Positions 8,730 through 16,260 of a DNA stretch of 36,403 bases are shown piece after piece; the stretch's first letter is position 1, and the number at the start of each line of letters is the position of its first letter. A program made the translations under genes and the position numbers. Source of the stretch: Oscillibacter sp. Lineage in GTDB: Bacteria; Bacillota; Clostridia; Oscillospirales; Oscillospiraceae. The notes under the pieces are model-generated. The model was not told the DNA's origin, did no database searches, and saw only the letters and a program-made list of their open reading frames with translations. Location of the stretch: assembly GCA_003522105.1 (NCBI GenBank), contig DPGF01000055.1, positions 1-36,403 on the forward strand, in the 5' to 3' direction.

Positions 8730-8754
8730 CAAGTCGCTGCCTTTACGTTACAAT
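8726..8754 (+). promoter_or_regulatory. Promoter of the tyrS T-box transcript
   Basis: TTGACA (8726-8731) and TACAAT (8749-8754) are 17 nt apart. The -35 box contains the stop codon of the upstream gene. Predicted start is about 8761. Confidence 0.85.
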
Positions 8755-8760
8755 ATCCGC

Positions 8761-9028
8761 GTTTACGGTGATGAAGCGGAGAAGTAAGCGCGCATTCCCT
8801 GCAAAGAGAGCCTTCGTTTGGTGGAAGAAGGAGAGGGAGGCCGCCCAAATACACCGCGGAGCCGGCGCCCGAACGAAGATTCTTCCAGTAGGCGCGCCCC
8901 GGGAGCGCCCGTTATTGCGCGGGAGTGTGTCAGCACTCCGTGAGGCTGCCTTTGTGAAAAGGCGGCGAACCAGAGGTGGTACCGCGAGTGATGCTCGCCC
9001 TCTGTCCGAACGGACAGAGGGCGTTTTT
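8761..9028 (+). promoter_or_regulatory. T-box riboswitch (tyrosine, UAC specifier) with terminator
   Basis: The T-box core AGGTGGTACCGCG is at 8974-8986. It is followed by a strong terminator hairpin (8996-9023) and T-run (9024-9028). Stem I closes with GCGG (8776-8779) against CCGC (8854-8857). The internal loop between them carries AGAAGTA on the 5' side and TAC at 8850-8852 on the 3' side, the tyrosine specifier. Uncharged tRNA-Tyr should bind specifier and T-box bulge, disrupt the terminator and allow tyrS transcription. Confidence 0.95.
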
Positions 9029-9093
9029 GTTACCCGGAAACGCCTGGGAATGTCCGAAAATCAAATAAAAATGAACATAGGAGGAACTGACAA

Positions 9094-10317
9094 ATGGGTA
9101 TTTACGAAGAGCTGCAAGCGCGCGGGCTGCTTGCGCAGGTCACGAACGAGGAAGAGATCCGCGAAATGGTCAACGCGGGCAAGGCCAAGTTCTACATTGG
9201 CTTTGACTGCACGGCCGACAGCCTGACGGCCGGCCACTTTATGGCATTGACGCTGATGAAGCGACTCCAGATGGCGGGCAACCAGCCTGTCGCGCTCATC
9301 GGCGGCGGCACGACCATGATCGGCGACCCCTCGGGCCGCACGGATATGCGCAAGATGCTCACCAAGGAGGACATTGACCACAACGCCGAGTGCTTCAAGC
9401 GCCAGATGGAGCGTTTTATCGACTTCGGCGAGGGTAAGGCCATCATGGTCAACAACGCCGACTGGCTGCTGAATCTCAACTATATCGAGCTGCTGCGCGA
9501 GGTGGGCGCGTGCTTCTCTGTGAACAATATGCTGCGCGCCAAGTGCTATGAGCAGCGCATGGAGAAGGGGCTTTCCTTCCTGGAATTCAACTACATGATC
9601 ATGCAGTCCTACGACTTCTACCACCTCTTCCAGCACTACGGCTGCAACATGCAGTTCGGCGGCGACGACCAGTGGTCTAACATGCTCGGCGGCACGGAAC
9701 TGATCCGCCGCAAGCTTGGCAAGGACGCGCACGCGATGACCATCACGCTGCTGACCGACTCACAGGGTCACAAGATGGGCAAGACCGCGGGCAATGCCGT
9801 CTGGCTCGACCCGAACAAGACCTCTCCCTACGATTTCTACCAGTACTGGCGCAACGTGGGCGACAGCGACGTTTTGAAGTGCATCCGTATGCTCACCTTC
9901 CTGCCGCTCGAGCAGATCGACGAGATGGATAAGTGGGAGGGCAGCCAGCTCAACCGCGCGAAGGAGATCCTCGCCTACGAGCTTACCGCGCTCGTCCACG
10001 GGGAAGAAGAGGCGAAGAAGGCGGAGGAGTCTGCCAAGGCGCTCTTCGGCGCGGGTGGCAATAACGCCAACATGCCGACGAGCACGCTGACGGATGCCGA
10101 CTTTGAAAACGGCAGCATCAATGTCCTTTCGATGCTGGTCGCGACCGGCCTGTGCCCGTCCCGTGGCGAGGCGCGCCGCCTGGTGCAGCAGGGCGGTGTG
10201 ATGGTGGACGATGTGAAGGTCGCTTCCATCGATGAGAGTCTTGCGCGCGAGCGCTTTGAGGGCGAGGGCGTCATCGTCCGCAAGGGTAAGAAGGTCTTCC
10301 ACCGCGTGAAGGTGTAA
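9094..10317 (+). CDS. tyrS: Tyrosyl-tRNA synthetase
   Basis: It charges tRNA-Tyr with tyrosine in the cytoplasm. The 407-aa class I synthetase has the HIGH-type motif AGHF (46-49), the tyrosine-site region GGDDQWSNMLGG, the KMSKS-type loop KMGKT (227-231), and a C-terminal S4 domain (about 340-407, SRGEARRLVQQGGVMVDD). The ATG follows AGGAGG. Regulation is by the T-box directly upstream, whose specifier UAC matches the enzyme. Confidence 0.97.
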   Translation: MGIYEELQARGLLAQVTNEEEIREMVNAGKAKFYIGFDCTADSLTAGHFMALTLMKRLQMAGNQPVALIGGGTTMIGDPSGRTDMRKMLTKEDIDHNAECFKRQMERFIDFGEGKAIMVNNADWLLNLNYIELLREVGACFSVNNMLRAKCYEQRMEKGLSFLEFNYMIMQSYDFYHLFQHYGCNMQFGGDDQWSNMLGGTELIRRKLGKDAHAMTITLLTDSQGHKMGKTAGNAVWLDPNKTSPYDFYQYWRNVGDSDVLKCIRMLTFLPLEQIDEMDKWEGSQLNRAKEILAYELTALVHGEEEAKKAEESAKALFGAGGNNANMPTSTLTDADFENGSINVLSMLVATGLCPSRGEARRLVQQGGVMVDDVKVASIDESLARERFEGEGVIVRKGKKVFHRVKV

Positions 10318-10355
10318 GTGGGACTGATTACAAAGCGTAAACAGGTAATTTTACA

Positions 10356-10393
10356 GAAGGCTCCGCGCGGTTTTGGCGCGGAGCCTTCTTTTT
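10356..10393 (+). terminator. Intrinsic terminator after tyrS
   Basis: GAAGGCTCCGCGC pairs with GCGCGGAGCCTTC, followed by TTTTTT. The opposite strand has no T-run, so it is unlikely to serve dapA. Confidence 0.9.
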
Positions 10394-10422
10394 GACCAAA
10401 CGTACAAAGAAAAAGCGACAAA

Positions 10423-10480
10423 TGAATACGGTGAATATCGCGTGAATGCGGCAATGAATGCGGGTGAATATTTGATGAAT
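10423..10480. repeat. Six helically spaced TGAAT repeats
   Basis: TGAAT occurs at 10423, 10432, 10443, 10455, 10465 and 10476, at intervals of 9, 11, 12, 10 and 11 nt (mean 10.6). It is usually followed by A/G, T/C and G/C. The array fills the space between the tyrS terminator and the stop codon of convergent dapA. On the minus strand it reads as ATTCA repeats in the dapA 3' untranslated region. No function is known to me. Confidence 0.7.
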
Positions 10481-10485
10481 ATCGT

Positions 10486-11373
10486 TTACACGGTGAGATG
10501 CCAATCCTCCATTGCGCGTGTGAGCTGCGATAGATGGTGCTCGGAGATCGGGCACAGCGGCAGCCGCAGCTCGCCGCTGCACAAGTCGAGCACTTCCATT
10601 GCGGCTTTGACGGGAATGGGGTTGACCTCGCAAAAAAGCGCGCGGATCAGCTCGTGCAGCCTGCGCTGAAGCACACCCGCCTCTGAAAAGCGGTTTTCAA
10701 GACAAAGCTGCGTCAGCTCGTGCATCTCGCGCGGGACAATGTTGGCGGCAACGGAGATGACGCCTTTTCCGCCGAGTGCCATGATAGCGGTCGTGGAGGA
10801 ATCGTTGCCGCTCCAGAGCGTGAAGTCCGGCGGACAGCGGTTCAGCGTTTCCTGAATGAGATCAAAATCGTCGCTCGCCTCCTTGACGCCTGCGATATTC
10901 GGGTGCTCGGCGAGCTTTTGATAGGTTTCAGCCGTGCAGCTGACGCCGGTGCGCGAGGGGACATTGTAGAGAATGAGAGGGATCTCAACTGCGTCGGCGA
11001 TGGCGGAAAAATGGCGCACAAGGCCGTTTTGCGAGGCTTTGTTGTAGTATGGCGTGACGGTGAGCAGCGCGTCGACGCCGGCGCTCTGCGCGGCTTTGGA
11101 AAGCGCGACAGAGGAGGCGGTGTTGTTTGTGCCGCTGCCTGCGATGACGGGAACGCGGCGGTCGACGATGCGCACGCAGCGTTCGATGAGTGCCATGCGC
11201 TCGTCATAGTTCAGCGTTGCGGCTTCTCCGGTCGTGCCGCAGACAACGATGGCGTCGGTGCCGCCTTGGATCTGACGCTCAACAAGGCGGTCAAAGGCGT
11301 TGAAGTCGATGCTGCCGGCGCGGAACGGCGTGACGATGGCGACGGCGCTGCCGGTGAAGATGCAGGGTTTCAT
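10486..11373 (-). CDS. dapA: 4-hydroxy-tetrahydrodipicolinate synthase
   Basis: It condenses pyruvate with aspartate semialdehyde in lysine/diaminopimelate synthesis; the product is also the precursor of spore dipicolinate. The 295-aa TIM barrel has VCGTTGE (pyruvate site), the catalytic-triad Tyr in LYNVPSRTG, and the Schiff-base Lys in AGVKEASDD. The ATG at 11373 follows AAAGGAG. The longer open frame upstream has no family similarity. It stands alone, with no other dap gene in the window, and is divergent from the spoIID-type gene. Confidence 0.95.
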   Translation of the reverse strand: MKPCIFTGSAVAIVTPFRAGSIDFNAFDRLVERQIQGGTDAIVVCGTTGEAATLNYDERMALIERCVRIVDRRVPVIAGSGTNNTASSVALSKAAQSAGVDALLTVTPYYNKASQNGLVRHFSAIADAVEIPLILYNVPSRTGVSCTAETYQKLAEHPNIAGVKEASDDFDLIQETLNRCPPDFTLWSGNDSSTTAIMALGGKGVISVAANIVPREMHELTQLCLENRFSEAGVLQRRLHELIRALFCEVNPIPVKAAMEVLDLCSGELRLPLCPISEHHLSQLTRAMEDWHLTV

Positions 11374-11426
11374 AAAAAGGCTCCTTTCTGCGGTGGGCGG
11401 TGACCCAAAAAGATGTGCGGTTTTGC

Positions 11427-11455
11427 TTGAAAGCGGAAGAAGTCTGTCGTATAAT
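11427..11455 (+). promoter_or_regulatory. Sigma-A-type promoter of the SpoIID-type gene
   Basis: TTGAAA (11427-11432) and TATAAT (11450-11455) are 17 nt apart; start about 11462. A vegetative-type promoter is unexpected for a strictly sporulation-specific SpoIID and hints at a LytB-like role. Confidence 0.75.
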
Positions 11456-11460
11456 GTAAA

Positions 11461-11516
11461 ATACGATTCGTATGGGCATGATCGGCCAAGTGCAGAACAG
11501 ATGCTTCTGCACTTGG
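11461..11516 (+). promoter_or_regulatory. 5'-leader hairpins of the SpoIID-type gene
   Basis: Two inverted repeats occupy the leader. ATACG-ATT-CGTAT (11461-11473) lies at the predicted start site. A perfect 12-bp hairpin follows: CCAAGTGCAGAA (11486-11497) pairs with TTCTGCACTTGG (11505-11516) around the loop CAGATGC. The ribosome site GGAGG begins 5 nt after the hairpin and there is no T-run, so this is not an intrinsic terminator. It could be an mRNA-stabilising stem, a protein-binding site or a translational control element. Confidence 0.65.
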
Positions 11517-11530
11517 TTGTGGAGGATACT

Positions 11531-13090
11531 ATGAAAAATCGATGCAGAATGTTCCTGCTGTCTTTCTTTTTGTGCGGCGCGCTGTGTACATTTGCGCAGG
11601 CGACGGACGGCGATATGCTCCGCGTGGGGCTCAAATATGGCTCGGAGGCGATGAGCGCGGCGAACCTCCAGAATTACTCTGCTTTCGGCGGATATGCGCT
11701 GGGGTATTTTGACGCGGGCGGTGATTTCGAAGAGTTGGGCGAACTGCCGCGGTCTTATGAAAAAATCACCGTGACGACAGATGAGACGTATCACGCCCAG
11801 CTCCCGGATGCATTTTACGATTACGATGATGCGGCGCGTGCTGCTGTGGAGTATAGTGATGGGTTTGCTGCCTATGAGGGCGGCGCGTTTTACGTGCGCG
11901 TTGGCAGCTATGGCAGCTTGCACGAAGCGGAATCTGCGGCGTACCGGCTTGGCGGCGAGGCTGTCGGCGGCAGCCGCACGGGGGTAACGGTCGTTGAATC
12001 GGAAAGCAGAGAAGTGCTTTTTGAGTTTGACTGCGGCGGAGATGAAAGTCTCGGTATCCTGCCGATCGAAACGCGCGAAAAGACGGTGACGTGGTTCCGC
12101 GGTTACCGCTACTACGGCGGCTTTGAATATCAGCGTGCACGCGGCGGGAACATCAATGTTATCAACGTTGTGGATATGGAGGATTACGTCAAAGGCGTGG
12201 TTCCCTGGGAGATGAACAAGGACTGGCCGGTCGAGGCGCTCAAAGCGCAGGCGGTTTGCGCGCGCACCTATGCTGCCTGCCAGTCGAAGCACCGCTCGCA
12301 GGGGTTTGACATCTGCGCGACAACGCACTGTCAGGTCTATCAGGGTACGGCGCAAAGCAGTGCGAACTCCGATGCTGCGGTCGAACAAACGGCGGGGGAG
12401 TACCTCTATTACGATGGCAGACTGGTGCAGGAGGCGGTGTACTGCTCCAGCAACGGCGGCGCAAGTGAAGATAGCCTGAATATCTGGGGCAGCGATGTGG
12501 GGTATCTCAAGGGAAAGATCGACCCTTACGAGGGGAAGATTGCCTCGATCATTCCGCGGTACAACTGGTCGACAACATATAGCATCTCAGAACTCACGAG
12601 CCTGCTCAATAGCCGCGGCTATGGGATCGGCACGGTGAGAGATGCGTATGTCTCCGCCTACACCGATACCGGAAACGTCTATTCTGTCACCTTTGCCGGC
12701 ACGAACGGCAGCAAGACTGTTTCGCGCGAGGCCTGCCGGACGCTGCTGAACCTGCGCAGCCAGCGTTTCAGCATCAACGGCGGCGGGAGCGGGAATGCTT
12801 ACAGTGTGAACGACACGGGCGAAGGCGTTGCACTGAACGCTGCGAGCGCTATTGATGGCAGCGGCAGGAGTTCCGCTCTTTCCGGCGATGTGTATGTCAT
12901 CACGGCGAGCGGCACGTCGCAGCTTGAGCAGCGGACGACCGCGTCCAATACCGGCGGTTTTGTCATCTCCGGCAGCGGCTATGGGCATCATGTCGGTATG
13001 AGCCAGTGGGGCGCGTATTCGATGGCGAATCTTGGCTATTCCTACCGGGATATTTTGCAATTTTACTATACGGATACCACAATCCGATGA
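11531..13090 (+). CDS. SpoIID/LytB-domain protein with SPOR-like insertion
   Basis: SpoIID-type proteins are lytic transglycosylases that cleave denuded glycan strands; SpoIID drives engulfment, and LytB-type relatives modify vegetative walls. The 519-aa protein has a signal peptide (about 1-24). LRVGL (30-34) starts the SpoIID fold. A SPOR-like stretch follows (about 118-158, AFYVRVGSYGSLHEAESA). Then comes the core with VVPWEMNKDWPVEALKAQA (catalytic Glu 227), a CATTHCQ metal-type motif (262-268), SSNGG, and the C-terminal GHHVGMSQWGA (485-495). The ATG at 11531 follows GGAGG. Because spoIIM is nearby but spoIIP is not, I leave open whether it is spoIID itself. Confidence 0.85.
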   Translation: MKNRCRMFLLSFFLCGALCTFAQATDGDMLRVGLKYGSEAMSAANLQNYSAFGGYALGYFDAGGDFEELGELPRSYEKITVTTDETYHAQLPDAFYDYDDAARAAVEYSDGFAAYEGGAFYVRVGSYGSLHEAESAAYRLGGEAVGGSRTGVTVVESESREVLFEFDCGGDESLGILPIETREKTVTWFRGYRYYGGFEYQRARGGNINVINVVDMEDYVKGVVPWEMNKDWPVEALKAQAVCARTYAACQSKHRSQGFDICATTHCQVYQGTAQSSANSDAAVEQTAGEYLYYDGRLVQEAVYCSSNGGASEDSLNIWGSDVGYLKGKIDPYEGKIASIIPRYNWSTTYSISELTSLLNSRGYGIGTVRDAYVSAYTDTGNVYSVTFAGTNGSKTVSREACRTLLNLRSQRFSINGGGSGNAYSVNDTGEGVALNAASAIDGSGRSSALSGDVYVITASGTSQLEQRTTASNTGGFVISGSGYGHHVGMSQWGAYSMANLGYSYRDILQFYYTDTTIR

Positions 13091-13105
13091 GAGAAAGAGA
13101 ACAGT

Positions 13106-14131
13106 ATGAAGACAAAAGATTTTGACTATTACCTGCCGGAGGAGCTGATCGCGCAGACGCCGCTGGAAAAGCGCGACGAATCGCGCCTGATGTGCCTTGA
13201 TAAGGAAACGGGCGCGATCTCACATCAGCATTTTTATGAACTGCCGGAGTTTTTGAAGCCCGGCGACTGCCTGATCCTGAACAATTCCCGCGTGCTGCCG
13301 GCGCGCCTGCTTGGGCGGCGGCTTCCGGGCGGCGGCGCGTGCGAGGTGCTGCTGCTCATCGACCGCGGCGACAAGACTTGGGAGTGCATCGTGCGTCCGG
13401 GCAAGCATCTGCGCAAGGGCGCGAGGATGGAGTTCGGCAACGGTGAACTTACGGCAGAGGTCATAGATGTGCTGCCTGACGGCAACCGCATGGTGAAGTT
13501 TGATTTTGAGGGGATCTTCCTCGAGGTGCTCGAGCGCCTCGGCAAGATGCCGCTGCCGCCGTACATCAAAGAGGAGCTTGCCGACCAGGAACGCTACCAG
13601 ACGGTGTATTCCGAAGTCAACGGCAGTGCGGCTGCGCCGACAGCGGGGCTGCACTTCACGCCGGAGCTTTTGAAAACGATTCAAAAGAACGGCGTGAACA
13701 TCGGTTATGTGACGCTGCATGTCGGCCTTGGCACGTTCCGTCCGGTCAAGGAGGACGATATCGAGCAGCACGATATGCACAGCGAATACTGTGTCATTCC
13801 ACCGGAAACGGCGGCGCTCATCAACGAAACGAAGAAAAACGGCGGGCGCGTGATCTGCGTTGGCACGACCTCCTGCCGCACGCTTGAAAGCTGGGCGCAG
13901 GAGGACGGACACATGGAGCCGAGCGCCGGCTGGACGAATATCTACATCTATCCCGGCTATCGCTTCAAGGTGATGGATGCGCTCATCACGAATTTCCACC
14001 TGCCGCAGTCCACACTCATTATGCTGGTCTCGGCGCTTGCGGGACGCGAGCACGTGCTGCACGCCTACGAGGAAGCGGTGAAGAAACGCTACAGATTCTT
14101 CAGTTTTGGCGATGCCATGTTTATTTCTTGA
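13106..14131 (+). CDS. queA: S-adenosylmethionine:tRNA ribosyltransferase-isomerase
   Basis: It transfers and isomerises the ribosyl group of SAM onto preQ1 in tRNA, making epoxyqueuosine. The 341-aa protein has the expected length, with the N-terminal DFDYYLPEELIAQTP, central NNSRVLPARLLG, AAPTAGLHFTPELL and C-terminal TNFHLPQSTLIMLVSALAG. It begins 15 nt after the SpoIID-type gene and 16 nt before tgt; queA-tgt-yajC is the classical order. Confidence 0.97.
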   Translation: MKTKDFDYYLPEELIAQTPLEKRDESRLMCLDKETGAISHQHFYELPEFLKPGDCLILNNSRVLPARLLGRRLPGGGACEVLLLIDRGDKTWECIVRPGKHLRKGARMEFGNGELTAEVIDVLPDGNRMVKFDFEGIFLEVLERLGKMPLPPYIKEELADQERYQTVYSEVNGSAAAPTAGLHFTPELLKTIQKNGVNIGYVTLHVGLGTFRPVKEDDIEQHDMHSEYCVIPPETAALINETKKNGGRVICVGTTSCRTLESWAQEDGHMEPSAGWTNIYIYPGYRFKVMDALITNFHLPQSTLIMLVSALAGREHVLHAYEEAVKKRYRFFSFGDAMFIS

Positions 14132-14147
14132 GGGTTGAGGAGAGAGT

Positions 14148-15281
14148 ATGTTTCAGGTTATCAAATACGAGGGGCGTGCGCGGCGCGGCAAATTCCGGTG
14201 CGCGCACGGCGGGGAAGTGCAGACGCCGGTCTTTATGAACGTCGGCACGCAGGCGGCCATCAAAGGCGGCGTGAGCGCCTTTGACCTGAAGGATCTCGGC
14301 TGTCAGATCGAGCTTTCCAACACCTACCATCTGCATTTGCGCCCCGGCGATGATGTGGTGCGGCAGATGGGCGGCCTCCACAAGTTTATGCGCTGGGACG
14401 GCCCTATCCTGACCGACAGCGGCGGATTCCAGGTGTTTTCCCTTGCGGGACTGCGAAAGATCAAGGAAGAGGGCGTGACGTTTGCCTCGCACCTCGATGG
14501 TCACCGGATCTTTATGGGGCCGGAGGAGAGCATGCGCATCCAGTCGAACCTTGGCAGCGACATTGCGATGGCGTTCGATGAGTGCGTGGAAAATCCCGCG
14601 ACCTATGAGTATGCGAAAAACTCCTGCGAGCGCACGCTGCGCTGGCTGGAGCGCTGCAAGATCGAACATGACAGGCTGAATGCCTTGTCGGATACCGTCA
14701 ACCCGCAGCAGATGCTCTTCGGCATCAACCAGGGCGCGACATTCGCGGACCTTCGCGTCTGGCACATGAAGGAGATTGCGAAGATCGACTGCGACGGCTA
14801 TGCCATCGGCGGCCTTGCGGTCGGCGAGCCGACGCAGGTGATGTATGACATCATTGACGCGGTAGAGCCCTTTATGCCGAAGGATAAGCCGCGCTATCTG
14901 ATGGGCGTCGGCACGCCGTCAAACATCATCGAGGGTGTGGCGCGCGGCGTGGACTTTTTCGACTGCGTGATGCCTGCGCGCAATGCGCGCCACGGCAAAC
15001 TTTTCACGTGGAGCGGGTCGATCAATTTGAAAAACGAGAAGTACAAGCTCGATGAGCGTCCCATTGACGAACAGTGCGACTGCCCGGTATGCCGCAATTT
15101 CTCGCGCGCATATCTGCGCCACCTCTTCAAGGCGGAAGAGATTCTTGCTCTGCGCCTTGCGGTGATGCACAACCTGTACTTCTATAATAAACTGGCGCAG
15201 CGCATTCGTGATGCGCTGGACGCTGGGGAGTTTGAAGCCTTCCGTGCGGAGTACAGCGCGAAGCTGTCGGAAAGAGTTTGA
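14148..15281 (+). CDS. tgt: tRNA-guanine transglycosylase
   Basis: It exchanges guanine 34 of GUN-anticodon tRNAs for preQ1. The 377-aa TIM barrel has LSNTYHLHLRPG, TDSGGFQVFSL with the proton-relay Asp, FGINQGA, and the nucleophile Asp in FDCVMPARNARHG. The zinc site is CDCPVC followed about 20 residues later by His. It is co-directional with queA (16-nt gap); GAGGAGAG precedes the ATG. Confidence 0.97.
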   Translation: MFQVIKYEGRARRGKFRCAHGGEVQTPVFMNVGTQAAIKGGVSAFDLKDLGCQIELSNTYHLHLRPGDDVVRQMGGLHKFMRWDGPILTDSGGFQVFSLAGLRKIKEEGVTFASHLDGHRIFMGPEESMRIQSNLGSDIAMAFDECVENPATYEYAKNSCERTLRWLERCKIEHDRLNALSDTVNPQQMLFGINQGATFADLRVWHMKEIAKIDCDGYAIGGLAVGEPTQVMYDIIDAVEPFMPKDKPRYLMGVGTPSNIIEGVARGVDFFDCVMPARNARHGKLFTWSGSINLKNEKYKLDERPIDEQCDCPVCRNFSRAYLRHLFKAEEILALRLAVMHNLYFYNKLAQRIRDALDAGEFEAFRAEYSAKLSERV

Positions 15282-15298
15282 TTCTTCTGACAAACCTC

Positions 15299-15327
15299 TT
15301 GCACAATGGTGAAATATCCGCTATAAT
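15299..15327 (+). promoter_or_regulatory. Promoter of yajC
   Basis: TTGCAC (15299-15304) and TATAAT (15322-15327) are 17 nt apart, in the 82-nt tgt-yajC gap; start about 15334. Confidence 0.8.
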
Positions 15328-15363
15328 AGCAACATCTTTTGTTTTTGAAAGGAACTTTGTACT

Positions 15364-15765
15364 ATGGATAGCATTATTCTGATCGTCGCAATGATCGCGG
15401 TGTTCTACTTCATGATCATTCGCCCGGAAAACAAGCGCAAGAAGCAGGCTGAGAACATGCGCAACAGCCTTAAGAAGGGCGAGCGTATCACCACCATCGG
15501 CGGCATGGTTGGCCGTATCGTGCAGGTGAATGACACAACGGTTGTGTTCGAGACTTCTGAGGATCGCGTCCGCATTGAGATCACCAAGTGGGGCATTCAG
15601 TCCACTGAGTCGATGGAAGCTGCGGCACAGAAGGGCGGCAAGAAGTCCAAGAAGAATGAAGAGACCAAGGAAGAAATTCCTGCTGCCAAGGCGGAAGAGC
15701 CCAAGGTTGTGGAAGCTCCCGCTGAAAAGGAAGAGAAGCCCAGCTTCGATCCTGAGATCAAGTAA
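15364..15765 (+). CDS. yajC: Preprotein translocase accessory subunit YajC
   Basis: This accessory protein of the SecDF-YajC complex lies at the inner face of the membrane. The 133-aa protein has one N-terminal membrane segment (about 3-19, ending FMIIRP), the family core KKGERITTIGGMVGRIV, and a long Lys/Glu/Pro-rich tail (about 82-133) that is probably disordered. Its own promoter separates it from tgt. secD/secF are not in the window. Confidence 0.93.
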   Translation: MDSIILIVAMIAVFYFMIIRPENKRKKQAENMRNSLKKGERITTIGGMVGRIVQVNDTTVVFETSEDRVRIEITKWGIQSTESMEAAAQKGGKKSKKNEETKEEIPAAKAEEPKVVEAPAEKEEKPSFDPEIK

Positions 15766-15788
15766 AGCAAAAAGAAAAACGGCATAAG

Positions 15789-15838
15789 AAAACCTCCCCT
15801 GACATACGCTCATGTAGGCGAATGCGGGGGAGGTTTTT
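15789..15838 (+). terminator. Terminator after yajC that also contains the next ribosome site
   Basis: AAAACCTCCCC (15789-15799) pairs with GGGGAGGTTTT, leaving a 28-nt internal segment, and ends in five T (15834-15838). The 3' arm (GGGGGAGG, 15826-15833) is also the only ribosome site for the GTG start at 15841. Confidence 0.75.
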
Positions 15839-15840
15839 GC

Positions 15841-16260
15841 GTGGAAAAAACGGTAAATACGGCGTGGTATGCAAGAAAATGTGCGCTGGGTGTGCTTGCG
15901 TGCTGCGTTGCCGAACTGGCACTGCTGATGCTGAGCGCAGCGATGACGCTGCGCGGCGTGATCGGCGAAGAAATGCTGAACAGACTGGTACTGATTTTTG
16001 CGGCGATCGCAGTGTTTGTGGGCTGCGCGGTTGGGGCGGGGCGGACGAGCAAACGCGTGATGCTGACAGTGTGCTGCGCGGCGGCTTCTTGGCTTGTAAT
16101 GCAGGTGACAGGTATTCTTGCATACGGCGAACTGCTGCCGGAACGGTCGCTGCAAACGGCGGCTGCGATGGCGGCGGGAGCGGCAGCGTCACTTTTGATG
16201 AAAAACGGAAAGAAAAAGGGGAGAGGAAACAAGGTGCGTGCACGGCGCGGACGCAGGTGA
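15841..16260 (+). CDS. TIGR04086-type small membrane protein
   Basis: The 139-aa protein has four predicted membrane segments (about 14-36, 46-66, 72-93, 103-119) and a very basic C-terminus (KKKGRG...RARRGRR). Small four-helix proteins of this kind are commonly found beside yajC in clostridia, and I assign it to that family by topology and position. Function unknown. GTG start at 15841 follows GGGGGAGG by 7 nt; that ribosome site is the 3' arm of the yajC terminator hairpin. Confidence 0.7.
   Translation: MEKTVNTAWYARKCALGVLACCVAELALLMLSAAMTLRGVIGEEMLNRLVLIFAAIAVFVGCAVGAGRTSKRVMLTVCCAAASWLVMQVTGILAYGELLPERSLQTAAAMAAGAAASLLMKNGKKKGRGNKVRARRGRR

Noticed and set aside
8690..9226. 178-codon plus-strand frame running over the T-box into tyrS
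   Set aside because: The T-box core, terminator and tyrS explain the bases; the predicted protein is low-complexity and basic.
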